Under the pieces are notes generated by a model. That model saw only the letters and a list, made by a program, of their open reading frames with translations. It was not told the DNA's origin and did no database searches. A stretch of DNA of 47,810 bases from the IMG/VR virus record IMGVR_UViG_3300033273_000078, positions 1 to 47,810 of that record; one strand, given 5' to 3'. Origin of the DNA: a virus. The number at the start of each line of letters is the position of its first letter. Position 1 is the first letter of the stretch. Shown here one piece after another: positions 39,949-47,810 of the stretch. A program made the position numbers and the translations under genes.

Positions 39949-39976
39949 TTGACAAATAAGATTTTCTGGATATAAC
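39949..39976 (+). promoter_or_regulatory. sigma70-like promoter for the major capsid gene
   Basis: TTGACA (39949-39954), 16-bp spacer ending GGA, TATAAC (39971-39976) then TATG. Same extended form as promoter 1 at 26713. It gives the most abundant virion protein a private transcript with a leader of about 240 nt. Confidence 0.88.
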
Positions 39977-39982
39977 TATGTT

Positions 39983-40213
39983 CAGAATATTGTGGCCCCG
40001 TAAGGACACCCACGCTTAACCAATAGTAAGATGAACCGTTATTTTAACTTCAGGCCAGTTGTTAAATTAGCGGGAATTCTTATTATGCCTTCACAGAACA
40101 CCCAAACTACGCAGGCCGTACTTTCACTTTGGCCGGTGAATTTACCACCCTGATGCTAGATGGCCTCTGCCGAAGTTACAATAGAAACCTTAACCCTATG
40201 CTATTATAAGGAG
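39983..40213 (+). promoter_or_regulatory. long structured leader of the capsid transcript
   Basis: About 230 nt between promoter and capsid binding site. Several stems are possible: ATTT(T)AAC with GTTAAAT near 40042-40068, TTCAC with GTGAA near 40124-40141, and CCTTA (40188-40192) with TAAGG (40207-40211), the last covering part of the AAGGAG site. May control stability or translation. Two tiny overlapping ORFs lie inside. Confidence 0.5.
40031..40153 (+). CDS. possible 40-residue leader ORF
   Basis: MNRYFNFRPVVKLAGILIMP and on, ending in TGATG where an 18-residue ORF begins. That second ORF ends with TAA (40207-40209) inside the capsid AAGGAG site. Weak upstream binding site. Translation through these could open the capsid start. 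Low confidence as a gene. Confidence 0.3.
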   Translation: MNRYFNFRPVVKLAGILIMPSQNTQTTQAVLSLWPVNLPP

Positions 40214-40221
40214 TGTCTCAC

Positions 40222-41298
40222 ATGGCATTTACTAGCGCATCGGGCTACGGTAACCTTCCTAATGGTAACTTTAGCCCTGTAATTTACTCAAAGCAGGTAC
40301 AGCTTGCTTTCCGTAAGTCTTCTACTGTAGAAGATATCACTAACAACGATTATTTCGGTGAAATCGCTCAGATGGGTGATTCAGTGAAGATCATCAAAGA
40401 GCCTGAAATTTCAGTTCGATCTTACACTCGTGGTTCACAAATCACAGCGCAAGATCTTGACGACGAAGATTTCTCTTTGACAATCGACAAGTCTAATTAC
40501 TTCGCATTCAAGATCGACGACATTGAAGAAGCGCACTCACACGTGAACTTCATGCAGATGGCTACTGATCGTGCGGCATACCGTCTTCGTGACCAGTATG
40601 ACCAAGAAGTAATGGCTTACATGTCAGGTTACGCTCAGTCTGCTTTGCATTCTGTGGGTAACACAGTCAATACAACTGTCAATGGAACTAAGGCAGTCTC
40701 TACTGCAGGTTCTGACGAATTGTTGGCATCAATGAAGATTGACGCTACTGACTTCAACCTCAATGACGGCGGTGCCGCTGTTGCTGGTGAAGCAATTGTA
40801 GTTGTCCCACGTTTACCGGGCGTATCTTCACTTCCAACAGCTAACGCTTCACCTCTTCAGGTGATTGCTCGTATGAGCCGTTTGTTGGATCAGCAGTTCG
40901 TTGACACCCAAGGTCGTTGGTTGGTCATTGACCCAGTCTTCGCTGAAACTCTGAAAGATGAAGACTCTCGTCTCTTCAACTCAGACTTCGGTGGTTCAGG
41001 TCTTCAGAACGGTCTTGTTATTAACAACTTGCACGGATTCCGTGTATATGTTTCTAACAACATGCCTGCTGTTGGTACTGGTCCTGCTGTAGGTAATTCT
41101 ACACTCCAGTCTTCTAACTATGGTGTGATCACTGCAGGTCATGACTCAGCGGTTGCTACTGCACAGCAGATCAACAAGACTGAAACTTACCGTGATCCAG
41201 ACAGCTTTGCTGACATCGTTCGTGGTATGCACCTGTACGGTCGTAAGATCCTTCGTCCAGAAGCTATCGTAACTGCACGTTACCAAACTGGCTATTAA
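40222..41298 (+). CDS. major capsid protein
   Basis: A 358-residue protein. ATG 40222 has AAGGAG 8 nt upstream. An earlier in-frame GTG at 40213 overlaps that site and is rejected. The N-terminus MAFTSASGYGNLPNGNFSPV, then DYFGEIAQMGDSVKIIKEPE and VIDPVFAETLKDEDSRLFNS near residue 235, is the pattern of HK97-fold coat proteins in marine podoviruses. Dedicated promoter, scaffold upstream and beta decoration protein downstream all agree. Codons are the regular, highly expressed type. Confidence 0.9.
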   Translation: MAFTSASGYGNLPNGNFSPVIYSKQVQLAFRKSSTVEDITNNDYFGEIAQMGDSVKIIKEPEISVRSYTRGSQITAQDLDDEDFSLTIDKSNYFAFKIDDIEEAHSHVNFMQMATDRAAYRLRDQYDQEVMAYMSGYAQSALHSVGNTVNTTVNGTKAVSTAGSDELLASMKIDATDFNLNDGGAAVAGEAIVVVPRLPGVSSLPTANASPLQVIARMSRLLDQQFVDTQGRWLVIDPVFAETLKDEDSRLFNSDFGGSGLQNGLVINNLHGFRVYVSNNMPAVGTGPAVGNSTLQSSNYGVITAGHDSAVATAQQINKTETYRDPDSFADIVRGMHLYGRKILRPEAIVTARYQTGY

Positions 41299-41313
41299 TA
41301 GGAGGATTTACTA

Positions 41314-41724
41314 ATGGCACTTTCATCAACAGTAGCTCCACAAGCTCGTCTTGTAGAGAAGGAAGTAACAATGCCTACTGCTTCAGGTACAGTAGAAGGC
41401 ATTTCGCTCGACGCAAATACTATGGTAATTGCGGCAGGTGCAGTTGTTACTGAAGCGGCGGCAGGTTCAACTGCTCACACATTTGACCTTTCGATTGGTT
41501 CAAATGATGTGATCTCAGCAGTAACCTTCCAAGGTGTAGCTGTAGGCGCAAGCATCAGTGAGCCTTGCATCCCACAAGTTGTCGGTTCTTCTGCGGATAC
41601 ACTTGATGTTGTATCTACAGTAACTGGAACTGGTACTGCGGGTAAGATCCGTGTATGGGCACTCGTAGCAGACGCTACATTGCCACGTGCGGCGGATGAA
41701 GTTGATCGTGATCAGATCGCGTAA
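41314..41724 (+). CDS. putative head decoration protein
   Basis: A 136-residue beta-rich, Ala/Val/Thr-rich protein with AGGAGG before the ATG, directly after the capsid gene. Sequence style (GTVEGISLDANTMVIAAGAV) suits a small surface-decorating or head-closure beta domain. No family named. Ends before a hairpin at 41739. Confidence 0.62.
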   Translation: MALSSTVAPQARLVEKEVTMPTASGTVEGISLDANTMVIAAGAVVTEAAAGSTAHTFDLSIGSNDVISAVTFQGVAVGASISEPCIPQVVGSSADTLDVVSTVTGTGTAGKIRVWALVADATLPRAADEVDRDQIA

Positions 41725-41738
41725 GTAACCCTGAGTGC

Positions 41739-41758
41739 GGGGGATTGTATGGTCCCCC
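41739..41758 (+). terminator. terminator-like hairpin after the capsid genes
   Basis: GGGGGA / TCCCCC stem with an 8-nt loop, followed by an interrupted T-rich run (CTCTTTTACTTTT). Probably a partial terminator or 3' stabiliser that lowers expression of downstream tail genes relative to capsid. Confidence 0.6.
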
Positions 41759-41788
41759 AATCTCTTTTACTTTTGAAGGATTTAATAA

Positions 41789-42226
41789 ATGGCAATTACA
41801 ACTGCAATGTGTACAAGTTTTAAGCAGGAGTTATTGGGCGGCACTCATGACTTGGACACAGATGTACTTAAGCTTGCATTAATTAAGGCAACTCCTACTG
41901 GAACGTATGGTGCGGCTACAACAAATTATTCAGATGTTACTGGCAATTCAGATGAAGCTTCAGGTACAAACTACACTGCAGGTGGTCAGAACTTAGACGG
42001 TGCAACTATCTCTACGGATGGGACGACTGCTATCGTAGATTTTACTGATGAAGTATTTGCCGATGTAACTGTTTCTGCTGATGGTTGTATTATTTACAAT
42101 TCATCACAAGCAAATAAAGCAATTGCAGTCATTGACTTTGGTGGTACTGTTTCTGCAACTGCTGGTGATTTAACAATTGAATTCCCTGCGGCTGACGCAT
42201 CAAATGCTGTCATCCGTATTGCCTAA
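41789..42226 (+). CDS. beta-rich structural protein
   Basis: A 145-residue protein, beta-rich with Gly/Thr/Asp loops (SDVTGNSDEASGTNYTAGGQ). Looks like a minor head or decoration protein in the block between capsid and tail. Function inferred from context only. Confidence 0.62.
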   Translation: MAITTAMCTSFKQELLGGTHDLDTDVLKLALIKATPTGTYGAATTNYSDVTGNSDEASGTNYTAGGQNLDGATISTDGTTAIVDFTDEVFADVTVSADGCIIYNSSQANKAIAVIDFGGTVSATAGDLTIEFPAADASNAVIRIA

Positions 42227-42236
42227 GAGATAACTC

Positions 42237-42998
42237 ATGGCTGTTACTGTCAATGCCGCCGTTTACGGGACTGGTGTATACGGGACAGCCAGATACGGCA
42301 AGGTTATTGTTAGTAACCTTGATCAAGCGACAGCCACAGGTGCTGTAACTGCCGTACAAGCTAACACAGCCGCTGGTTTAACAGGGGTATCTGCAACTGG
42401 TACTATTGCTCAAGTAGTTGCAGGTGGCTTTGAAGTTGATGTATCAGAACGCTTAGATAGCGTTAGTGCAACAGTTTCCGTAGGAACTGTCAATGCATTT
42501 ATAAAGGTCACATTAACTGGCGTATCGGCTACTGGCGCAGTTAATACTGTAACTGAACACGTAAGCACTTTAATTGCTGGTGTTGTCGGTACTGGCGCAG
42601 TTAATACTGTCGAAGAACAACCAACAGAAGTTCTCAACAGTGTCAGTGCAACCGGATCAGTTAATACTGTCCAAGTTAATTTAAAAGCTGAGATTAGTGG
42701 TGTTGTTGGTACTGGAAGTATCGGCACACTTGAACATAGTAATACAGTTACCTTAACTGGCGTTCAAGGAACTGGGGCTGTCAATCTTGTTGAAGAGAAA
42801 CCTACTGAGGTTCTCAACAGTGTCAGTGCGACTGGTGCAGTCAACGGAGTCACTGTCCATGTACTGGAAGCATTAAACGATGCACCAGCGACTGGAACAA
42901 TCGGTGAACCAACAGTGACAGCCGTTGTATTTGATTTCCAAGCAGTGCGTGAGCAATACAGTCGCCATAGGACAGTACTCATACCGAGGGCGGCATAA
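42237..42998 (+). CDS. beta-repeat structural protein
   Basis: A 253-residue protein made largely of about nine copies of a degenerate 17-20-residue unit around L-x-G-V-S-A-T-G-A-V-N-T-V. It opens with YGTGVYGTARYGKV, a motif echoed near the end of the tail protein at 44252-46435. Probably a beta-solenoid or fibrous head/tail part. The repeats are also visible at DNA level and could recombine. Stop overlaps the next ATG (TAATG). Confidence 0.65.
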   Translation: MAVTVNAAVYGTGVYGTARYGKVIVSNLDQATATGAVTAVQANTAAGLTGVSATGTIAQVVAGGFEVDVSERLDSVSATVSVGTVNAFIKVTLTGVSATGAVNTVTEHVSTLIAGVVGTGAVNTVEEQPTEVLNSVSATGSVNTVQVNLKAEISGVVGTGSIGTLEHSNTVTLTGVQGTGAVNLVEEKPTEVLNSVSATGAVNGVTVHVLEALNDAPATGTIGEPTVTAVVFDFQAVREQYSRHRTVLIPRAA

Positions 42999-43177
42999 TG
43001 TCTTTATCTTCGTATGATAGGACAGTCATCGTTCCTGCAGAGAGTCGCATCGTGTTTATTCTTTCAGATGTAGCAAGCACAGGAAGAATTGTTTACGTGG
43101 ATGCTGAAGATAGAACTGTTTACATTCTAGCGGATACAACTTCAGCAGAACGCACAGTTTACGTAACAGAGGATTAA
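42998..43177 (+). CDS. 59-residue RTVYV-repeat protein
   Basis: Starts at the TAATG overlap. Short repeats DRTVIV, RIVFI, GRIVYV, DRTVYI and ERTVYV (spaced 12-16 residues) suggest a small beta-stack. Similar RTVYV repeat proteins occur in marine phage structural blocks as far as I recall. Ends 2 nt before the next gene. Confidence 0.68.
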   Translation: MSLSSYDRTVIVPAESRIVFILSDVASTGRIVYVDAEDRTVYILADTTSAERTVYVTED

Positions 43178-43179
43178 GA

Positions 43180-43527
43180 ATGAGCTTTCGCTGGCCTGCC
43201 AAAGACCCCGATGAACAATTAGATTACAGTGTAGACTGGTCACGTTTTTTAGGAACTGCAACTATTTCATCTGTTACTTGGTCTGTAAAATCAAAAGCCT
43301 ACAATACAAAAACTACATTGGCTTCTGGTCAAACACTAGCAGTAGCTTCTGGTAGTGCGACTACCGACACAATACAAAATGTATCTCAGACGAATACAAA
43401 TACTGTCGCTACAATTAATATCGGTGGCGGCACAAACAATGAAGAGTATACATTTTTCTGCAATATGATTGATTCTACGGGAAGCCAAGCAGAACGTAGT
43501 ATTAAATTAAAAGTGAAGGAAAAGTAA
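43180..43527 (+). CDS. small structural protein, Ig-like
   Basis: A 115-residue protein opening SFRWPAKDPDEQLDYSVDWS, then strands typical of an Ig-like domain. The DPDE-x-LDYSVDW opening is a conserved phage pattern. Probably a head-tail joining or decoration part. Confidence 0.65.
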   Translation: MSFRWPAKDPDEQLDYSVDWSRFLGTATISSVTWSVKSKAYNTKTTLASGQTLAVASGSATTDTIQNVSQTNTNTVATINIGGGTNNEEYTFFCNMIDSTGSQAERSIKLKVKEK

Positions 43528-43528
43528 T

Positions 43529-44251
43529 ATGGCGTATGATTTCTTGGGATTAGTCAATGATGTCAACGCTCGTTTAAATGAAGTTCAATTGACTTCATCT
43601 AACTTTGCTAGTGCTGTTGGTTTTTACCAGCAAGGCAAAGATGCAGTTAATTCAGCTATCCGTCATATTAACCAGTCGCAGTTTGAATGGCCGTTTAATC
43701 ACGTAGAGCAAGAAGATGTTTTAACTGCCGGTACAACTCGTTACGGCTTTCCGACAGACATGAAAACTCCAGATATGGATACATTCCGTATTAAGAGAGA
43801 TGATTCTTTAGGTAACGATACACGTAAACTTCGCATCCTTTCATACGAAGAATATCTCGAAAAGTTTGTCGATCAAGAATACAACACAAGTACAGGACAG
43901 CGTGGTGTTCCTGAATATGTTTTCCGTGCGCCAAGTAATGAATACGGTCTTGTGCCAGCACCGGATAAGGCATACACGCTTGTTTATGAATATTTTAGAT
44001 TCCCTGTTGATTTAGAAAATGCAACAGATGTTCCAAATATTCCAGAACGGTTCCGTTATATTATTGTCGATGGGGCAATGTACTATGCGTACTTGTTCCG
44101 TAGCAACTCACAAGATGCTGTGTTGATGCGTGATAAGCTAGAGGAAGGTATTAAGAATATGAGAACTATTCTCATCAATCGCACTGAATATCTTCGTTCT
44201 ACTGCAGTTAATCGAACTCGTGCTTCGGATGCGTATATAGGTAGACTATAA
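43529..44251 (+). CDS. tail tubular protein A-like / head-tail adaptor
   Basis: A 240-residue protein. An N-terminal helical part (LGLVNDVNARLNEVQLTSSN, AVNSAIRHINQSQFEWPF) and a later IPERFRYIIVDGAMYYAYLF segment match podovirus tube/adaptor proteins (T7 gp11-like position). Adjacent to the 727-residue tail protein with no gap, the usual A-B pair. Confidence 0.78.
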   Translation: MAYDFLGLVNDVNARLNEVQLTSSNFASAVGFYQQGKDAVNSAIRHINQSQFEWPFNHVEQEDVLTAGTTRYGFPTDMKTPDMDTFRIKRDDSLGNDTRKLRILSYEEYLEKFVDQEYNTSTGQRGVPEYVFRAPSNEYGLVPAPDKAYTLVYEYFRFPVDLENATDVPNIPERFRYIIVDGAMYYAYLFRSNSQDAVLMRDKLEEGIKNMRTILINRTEYLRSTAVNRTRASDAYIGRL

Positions 44252-46435
44252 ATGGCTCAAGACCAATGGGGCACGTATCAGTTTGAATTTGGTGGGGGGT
44301 TACTGACTAACCTTTCACCTTTACAGTTGGGTAGTCGTTTTCCCGGATCTGCAAGAACGCTACGTAATTTTGAACCATCTGTCGAAGGTGGCTATCGTAG
44401 GATTGAAGGATTCAGTAAATACAACACAGACCATGTACCACCATACGGTGATCCAAGAGTACAGGGTAGTAGCCAGACAGGTACGACATTAAATATTGCG
44501 AACATCTTTACTGAGCCGCAAGATGATGATACCCTTATTCTGACACACGCCACTGCTGATGTTAATGGTGCAACGACAGATTCTACAACAGTTGTTGTTG
44601 ATAACATCTCAGGCACTATCTCTGCAGGTATGATTGTAGAAGGTTCAGGTATTGCATCTGGTGTGACTGTTTCTTCATTTGATGGGGGAACTAGCACAGT
44701 TACATTATCTACACAACTCTCACTTACAGATAATTTAGAATTAACTTTTAAATACGAATACACAATTGCCACTGGCGGTGTCACATACAGTTCAGCAAAT
44801 AAATCTGCAACGCTGACAATCACAGAAGCATTAAAAAGCTCACCTGCTGATCAATCGTTGGTAGAGTTCGGCAACACGACAGATATCATTGAAGGTGTTG
44901 CATATTTTAGATCAAGAGCGATTGCGTATCGAAACTCTGATCTATTTGAATCGAGTGGTTCTGGGTGGACTAAGATTAATGTACCAGACTACGGAACTGT
45001 GTTAGTCAACGGCGGTAGCCAGACAGGAACATCACTCGCAGTTGATGGAATTGATACCACACCACAAATAGGTGATACATTCACTGTTGCTGGTATCGAA
45101 CAAGTATATACCATCACTGCCGCAGTGACTGTAACGTCCGGTGCGGCTACATTAACAATCAATCCAAGTCTTGCGTCTAGCCCAGCCGACAATGCGGCAT
45201 TGACATTTTTGTCAACTGGCAGACCAAGAACAGCAGGAAAGAAGCATCGGTTTATTAAATACCGTTTTGCGAGTACAGACAAACTGTTATTCGTTGATGG
45301 CACCAATGCTCCAGCTTATTATGATGGTAACACATTTGTATCTATGGATGATGCACCATCAGCAGTGATTGGTGCTGACCATGTCGCAATGTTTAAGAAC
45401 CATGCATTCTATGGAAAAGACAATCAACTGACTTTCAGTTCTCCGTATGATGAAGATGGGTTTAACCCGGCAAATGGTGCAGGCGACATTGATGTAGGCT
45501 CTGCAATTACAGGGCTAGTTGTTTTCAGAGAGCAGTTAATTATCTTCTGTGAACAACGCATCATGCGACTAGCTGGTAATACGATTGCAGATTTTCAGTT
45601 GCAGTCAATCACCGATGATATCGGATGTATTGAGACAGACACGATTCAAGAAGTTGGTGGTGATATCATCTTCCTTGCACCAGACGGATTGAGAATGATA
45701 TCTGGTACTGAACGAATTGGTGACTTCGGATTAGCCGTTATATCAAAAGTCATTCAGTCTGAGTTTGATAATTTTATTACAAAGTCTACGTCATACTCTT
45801 CTGTTGTTGTTCGTGAAAAATCACAATACCGACTATTTGGATACAACGAAAATATTACTGAAGAATCTGCCGTTGGTATTTTAGGTACTCAGTTCTCAGG
45901 CCAAGGCGGTGAGAACATGGCATGGGCAGAACTCCGTGGTATTAGGGCGTATGTTGCATATTCTGTTTACACGAATACGACAGAGACAATTCTGTTTGCG
46001 AATGTTGATGGGTATGTGTATCAGATGGAGAGCGGAAACAGCTTTGATGGTGAAGACATTATTGCAACATTCTCAACACCGTTTGTTTCAATTAATGATG
46101 ATCCACGGATTCGTAAAACATTTTATAAATTATTTTTATATGCTGATCCACAAGGGTCAGTCACAACAAACGTCAGCTTAAAGTATGACTTCGATACAGA
46201 AGGTACAATTCAGCCAACGCCGATTGAATTAAGTAATGCAACAGGTGCAGTTGGTTTTTATGGTGACGCAGTATACGGTTCAACAAGATATGGAACGAAG
46301 TTGAAGAAATTATTTGGAACGCAGGTAATTGGCAGTGGATTCACAGTATCCCTGCAATTTATTTCTGAGGGGACTGATCCTCCATTCTCTTTAGATGCAA
46401 CAACCCTAGAATACGCAGTACACGGGAGACGATAA
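44252..46435 (+). CDS. tail tubular protein B-like
   Basis: A 727-residue protein in the position and size of T7 gp12-like tail nozzle proteins. LSPLQLGSRFPGSARTLRNF and GGYRRIEGFSKY near the N-terminus are typical of this group. Two related segments (SSQTGTTLNIANIF and GSQTGTSLAVDGID) indicate repeated beta domains. Residues near 685 carry FYGDAVYGSTRYGTK, a motif shared with the repeat protein at 42237. The stop overlaps the HNH gene ATG. Confidence 0.82.
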   Translation: MAQDQWGTYQFEFGGGLLTNLSPLQLGSRFPGSARTLRNFEPSVEGGYRRIEGFSKYNTDHVPPYGDPRVQGSSQTGTTLNIANIFTEPQDDDTLILTHATADVNGATTDSTTVVVDNISGTISAGMIVEGSGIASGVTVSSFDGGTSTVTLSTQLSLTDNLELTFKYEYTIATGGVTYSSANKSATLTITEALKSSPADQSLVEFGNTTDIIEGVAYFRSRAIAYRNSDLFESSGSGWTKINVPDYGTVLVNGGSQTGTSLAVDGIDTTPQIGDTFTVAGIEQVYTITAAVTVTSGAATLTINPSLASSPADNAALTFLSTGRPRTAGKKHRFIKYRFASTDKLLFVDGTNAPAYYDGNTFVSMDDAPSAVIGADHVAMFKNHAFYGKDNQLTFSSPYDEDGFNPANGAGDIDVGSAITGLVVFREQLIIFCEQRIMRLAGNTIADFQLQSITDDIGCIETDTIQEVGGDIIFLAPDGLRMISGTERIGDFGLAVISKVIQSEFDNFITKSTSYSSVVVREKSQYRLFGYNENITEESAVGILGTQFSGQGGENMAWAELRGIRAYVAYSVYTNTTETILFANVDGYVYQMESGNSFDGEDIIATFSTPFVSINDDPRIRKTFYKLFLYADPQGSVTTNVSLKYDFDTEGTIQPTPIELSNATGAVGFYGDAVYGSTRYGTKLKKLFGTQVIGSGFTVSLQFISEGTDPPFSLDATTLEYAVHGRR

Positions 46436-46935
46436 TGTCTCTCCGAAAACATGCAATAGAAAATAAATTATCGACGTACGCCGCTACTAAACCCTGTAGG
46501 AATTGTGGTGAATATATAAAGCACACGTGTAATTCTGGGTGTAAAAATTGTTCAGATTCAAGACCTGTTCACATAAAACATCCTGAATATACTGCAAAGT
46601 GGCGAAATAACAACAAGGAAAATAAAAGAGACTATCAGAAAGAGTACCAGTCTCGACTAGAAGTTAAAGCCGCTAGAGCAAGAAGACAAAAAGAAAGAGA
46701 GTGTTTGAAAAGAAATGCTACCTTTATAACAGACCAAGATTTGCACGATTTAATTATGAATGAAGTTTATTTAATTGCAAGTTTGCGCACAAAAACAACT
46801 GGAGTTAAACATCACGTGGATCATATCATCCCCCTAAAAGGAAAAAGCGTTTGTGGGTTTCACTCATGGAATAACATTAGGGTAATCCCTGCTTCAGAAA
46901 ATATCAGCAAATCAAATAAGTTGATTGAGGAATAA
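46435..46935 (+). CDS. HNH endonuclease
   Basis: A 166-residue protein. N-terminal Cys cluster C21-x2-C24, C32, C36-x2-C39, then a Lys/Arg-rich helix, then the HNH core H126-H-V-D-H130 (HHVDHIIPLKGK), N147 and N156-x2-K159 (ENISKSN). It is a likely free-standing homing-type endonuclease between two tail genes. It is AT-richer than its neighbours yet fits the operon with a TAATG overlap upstream. Its target may be the allelic tail region of related phages. Confidence 0.85.
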   Translation: MSLRKHAIENKLSTYAATKPCRNCGEYIKHTCNSGCKNCSDSRPVHIKHPEYTAKWRNNNKENKRDYQKEYQSRLEVKAARARRQKERECLKRNATFITDQDLHDLIMNEVYLIASLRTKTTGVKHHVDHIIPLKGKSVCGFHSWNNIRVIPASENISKSNKLIEE

Positions 46936-46938
46936 ATT

Positions 46939-47810
46939 ATGAGTGGTTATACCCGTAACGACACCGCCAATAACATTGCAGATGGGAACATCATCAATGC
47001 TTCGGATTTAGACGGAGAGTTTGATGCGGTCCAATCGGCCTTCAATGCCTCTACAGGCCATACACACGATGGCACAAGTGGTGAAGGCGCACCGATTGAG
47101 AAAGTTGGTCCAGTACAAGATCTAGTTATTACTGCCAGTGAAGTCAAGCCTAAGACAACCAATACGTTAGATTTAGGTACAAGCTTACTTCAGTATAAAG
47201 ATCTGTATGTTGACGGCTCTGCGTATATCGATGGTTTGGGCGAAACCATGCTGGTTGCTGGATCATCTTCGATTCAATTCCGGGATACTGCACTTGCAAT
47301 TAATTCATCGACAGATGGTCAACTCGACATCATTGCCGACACTGAGCTAGAACTTACGGCTCCTACTGTTGATATCAACGCATCAACTTCCGTCAACATC
47401 TCCAATGACCTCAAGCTCGACAGCGACTCTGCCATCCTGTCTCTCGGGGCGGACTCCGAAGTCACCCTCACACACCTCCACAATGTCGGTACTGAACTCA
47501 AGGTTGTCAACTCAACCACAAGTTCTGTCACTGACATCCTCGATCTCCAAGTTGAATCTTCAGGCACTCCCGCGGTAGGCATCGGTACTGGCCTCACGTT
47601 CTCTGTTGAGACAGCAGGGGGCAATGTTGAAACTGCGGGCGCAATCCGTGCTGTTGCGACTGGCCTCACACCAACAGACGAAGAAATTGACCTCGTATTC
47701 TCCACGATGCGCAATGGTAGCCTCACGGAGGCGTTCCGGTATGACAGCGCACAGGACCGTTTAGAAATCACGGGGGGTGCGTCGGTTACTGCGGATGTGA
47801 ACTTCGGCGA
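46939..47810 (+). CDS. tail fibre protein, 3'-partial
   Basis: Open from ATG 46939 to the right edge (290 codons visible). N-terminus SGYTRNDTANNIADGNIINA, GHTHDGTSGEGAPIE and LGTSLLQYKDLYVDGSAYID are characteristic of marine podovirus tail fibres (N-terminal virion-attachment region followed by beta repeats). From about 47340 onward the codon use turns C-rich, unlike the first 400 bp, suggesting a swapped distal region. Determines host range. Confidence 0.82.
   Translation, partial: MSGYTRNDTANNIADGNIINASDLDGEFDAVQSAFNASTGHTHDGTSGEGAPIEKVGPVQDLVITASEVKPKTTNTLDLGTSLLQYKDLYVDGSAYIDGLGETMLVAGSSSIQFRDTALAINSSTDGQLDIIADTELELTAPTVDINASTSVNISNDLKLDSDSAILSLGADSEVTLTHLHNVGTELKVVNSTTSSVTDILDLQVESSGTPAVGIGTGLTFSVETAGGNVETAGAIRAVATGLTPTDEEIDLVFSTMRNGSLTEAFRYDSAQDRLEITGGASVTADVNFG

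Noticed and set aside
1-47810. Terminal repeat joining the two window ends
   Set aside because: The first and last 20 bases do not match, so circular or redundant ends cannot be shown from this window.

Overview
The window is a stretch of a tailed-phage genome with podovirus-type head and tail genes. The best match I can recall is the marine HMO-2011-type group, phages of SAR116 and Roseobacter-clade alphaproteobacteria. The main reasons are a family A DNA polymerase with a DnaJ-like zinc insertion between its exonuclease and polymerase domains, a class I ribonucleotide reductase pair, a T7-type endonuclease I, a Cas4-like exonuclease, a stand-alone primase and helicase, a 700-residue portal, and many small proteins of a style familiar from uncultured Mediterranean phage contigs. 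No phage RNA polymerase is seen. Instead, five near-identical sigma70-like promoters (TTGAC[A/T], exactly 16 bp, TATAACTA) suggest that host polymerase is used. The host assignment is inference.

Layout. Positions 1-5103 (+) carry three late virion genes whose upstream neighbours lie beyond the left edge. Positions 5104-26043 (-) form one long leftward early/middle block. Read in the direction of transcription (right to left) it holds a hairpin-saturated gene at 25327-26043, a run of small accessory genes, a DUF932-type gene, a tyrosine integrase, primase, an HTH protein, zinc-ribbon microproteins, DnaB-like helicase, a PD-(D/E)XK protein, DNA polymerase, a putative SSB, exonuclease, endonuclease I, nrdA, small genes, nrdB, and last an RMF-like ribosome-hibernation protein with its own promoter. 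Genes mostly overlap by ATGA or TAATG. Rho-independent terminators break the block at about 25.3, 24.75, 24.15, 21.85, 6.5 and 5.1 kb.

Positions 26044-26923 form a gene-free divergent region. It contains long and short inverted repeats, a candidate leftward promoter, two strong rightward promoters and a widely spaced 14-bp inverted repeat. Positions 26924-47810 (+) are the late block: small basic and Cys-containing proteins, a LysM protein, terminase small and large subunits, portal, a 1206-residue composite protein, scaffold, a capsid-specific promoter with a structured leader, major capsid protein, beta-repeat proteins, two tail-tube-like proteins, an HNH endonuclease, and a tail fibre that runs off the right edge. 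The right edge (tail fibre) and left edge (internal-virion-type proteins) are consistent with one late operon cut by the choice of window end.

How it works together: RNR supplies dNTPs. Primase, helicase, polymerase, SSB, endonuclease I and exonuclease replicate phage DNA and recycle host DNA. The integrase suggests a temperate option, although I recognise no repressor. I also recognise no endolysin or holin.

The most unusual signal is a dense array of short perfect inverted repeats: about 25 in roughly 700 bp inside one gene, continuing through the adjacent non-coding region, with weaker scatter back to about 22.8 kb. They occur in all codon phases, so the structure belongs to the DNA or RNA rather than the protein. 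Many have C-GAA-G triloops on one strand. A 21-bp palindromic element (TGACGAA-N2-TTCGTCA core) recurs four times in the same zone. I read this as a candidate replication-origin, packaging or RNA-structure element, but its function is unknown.
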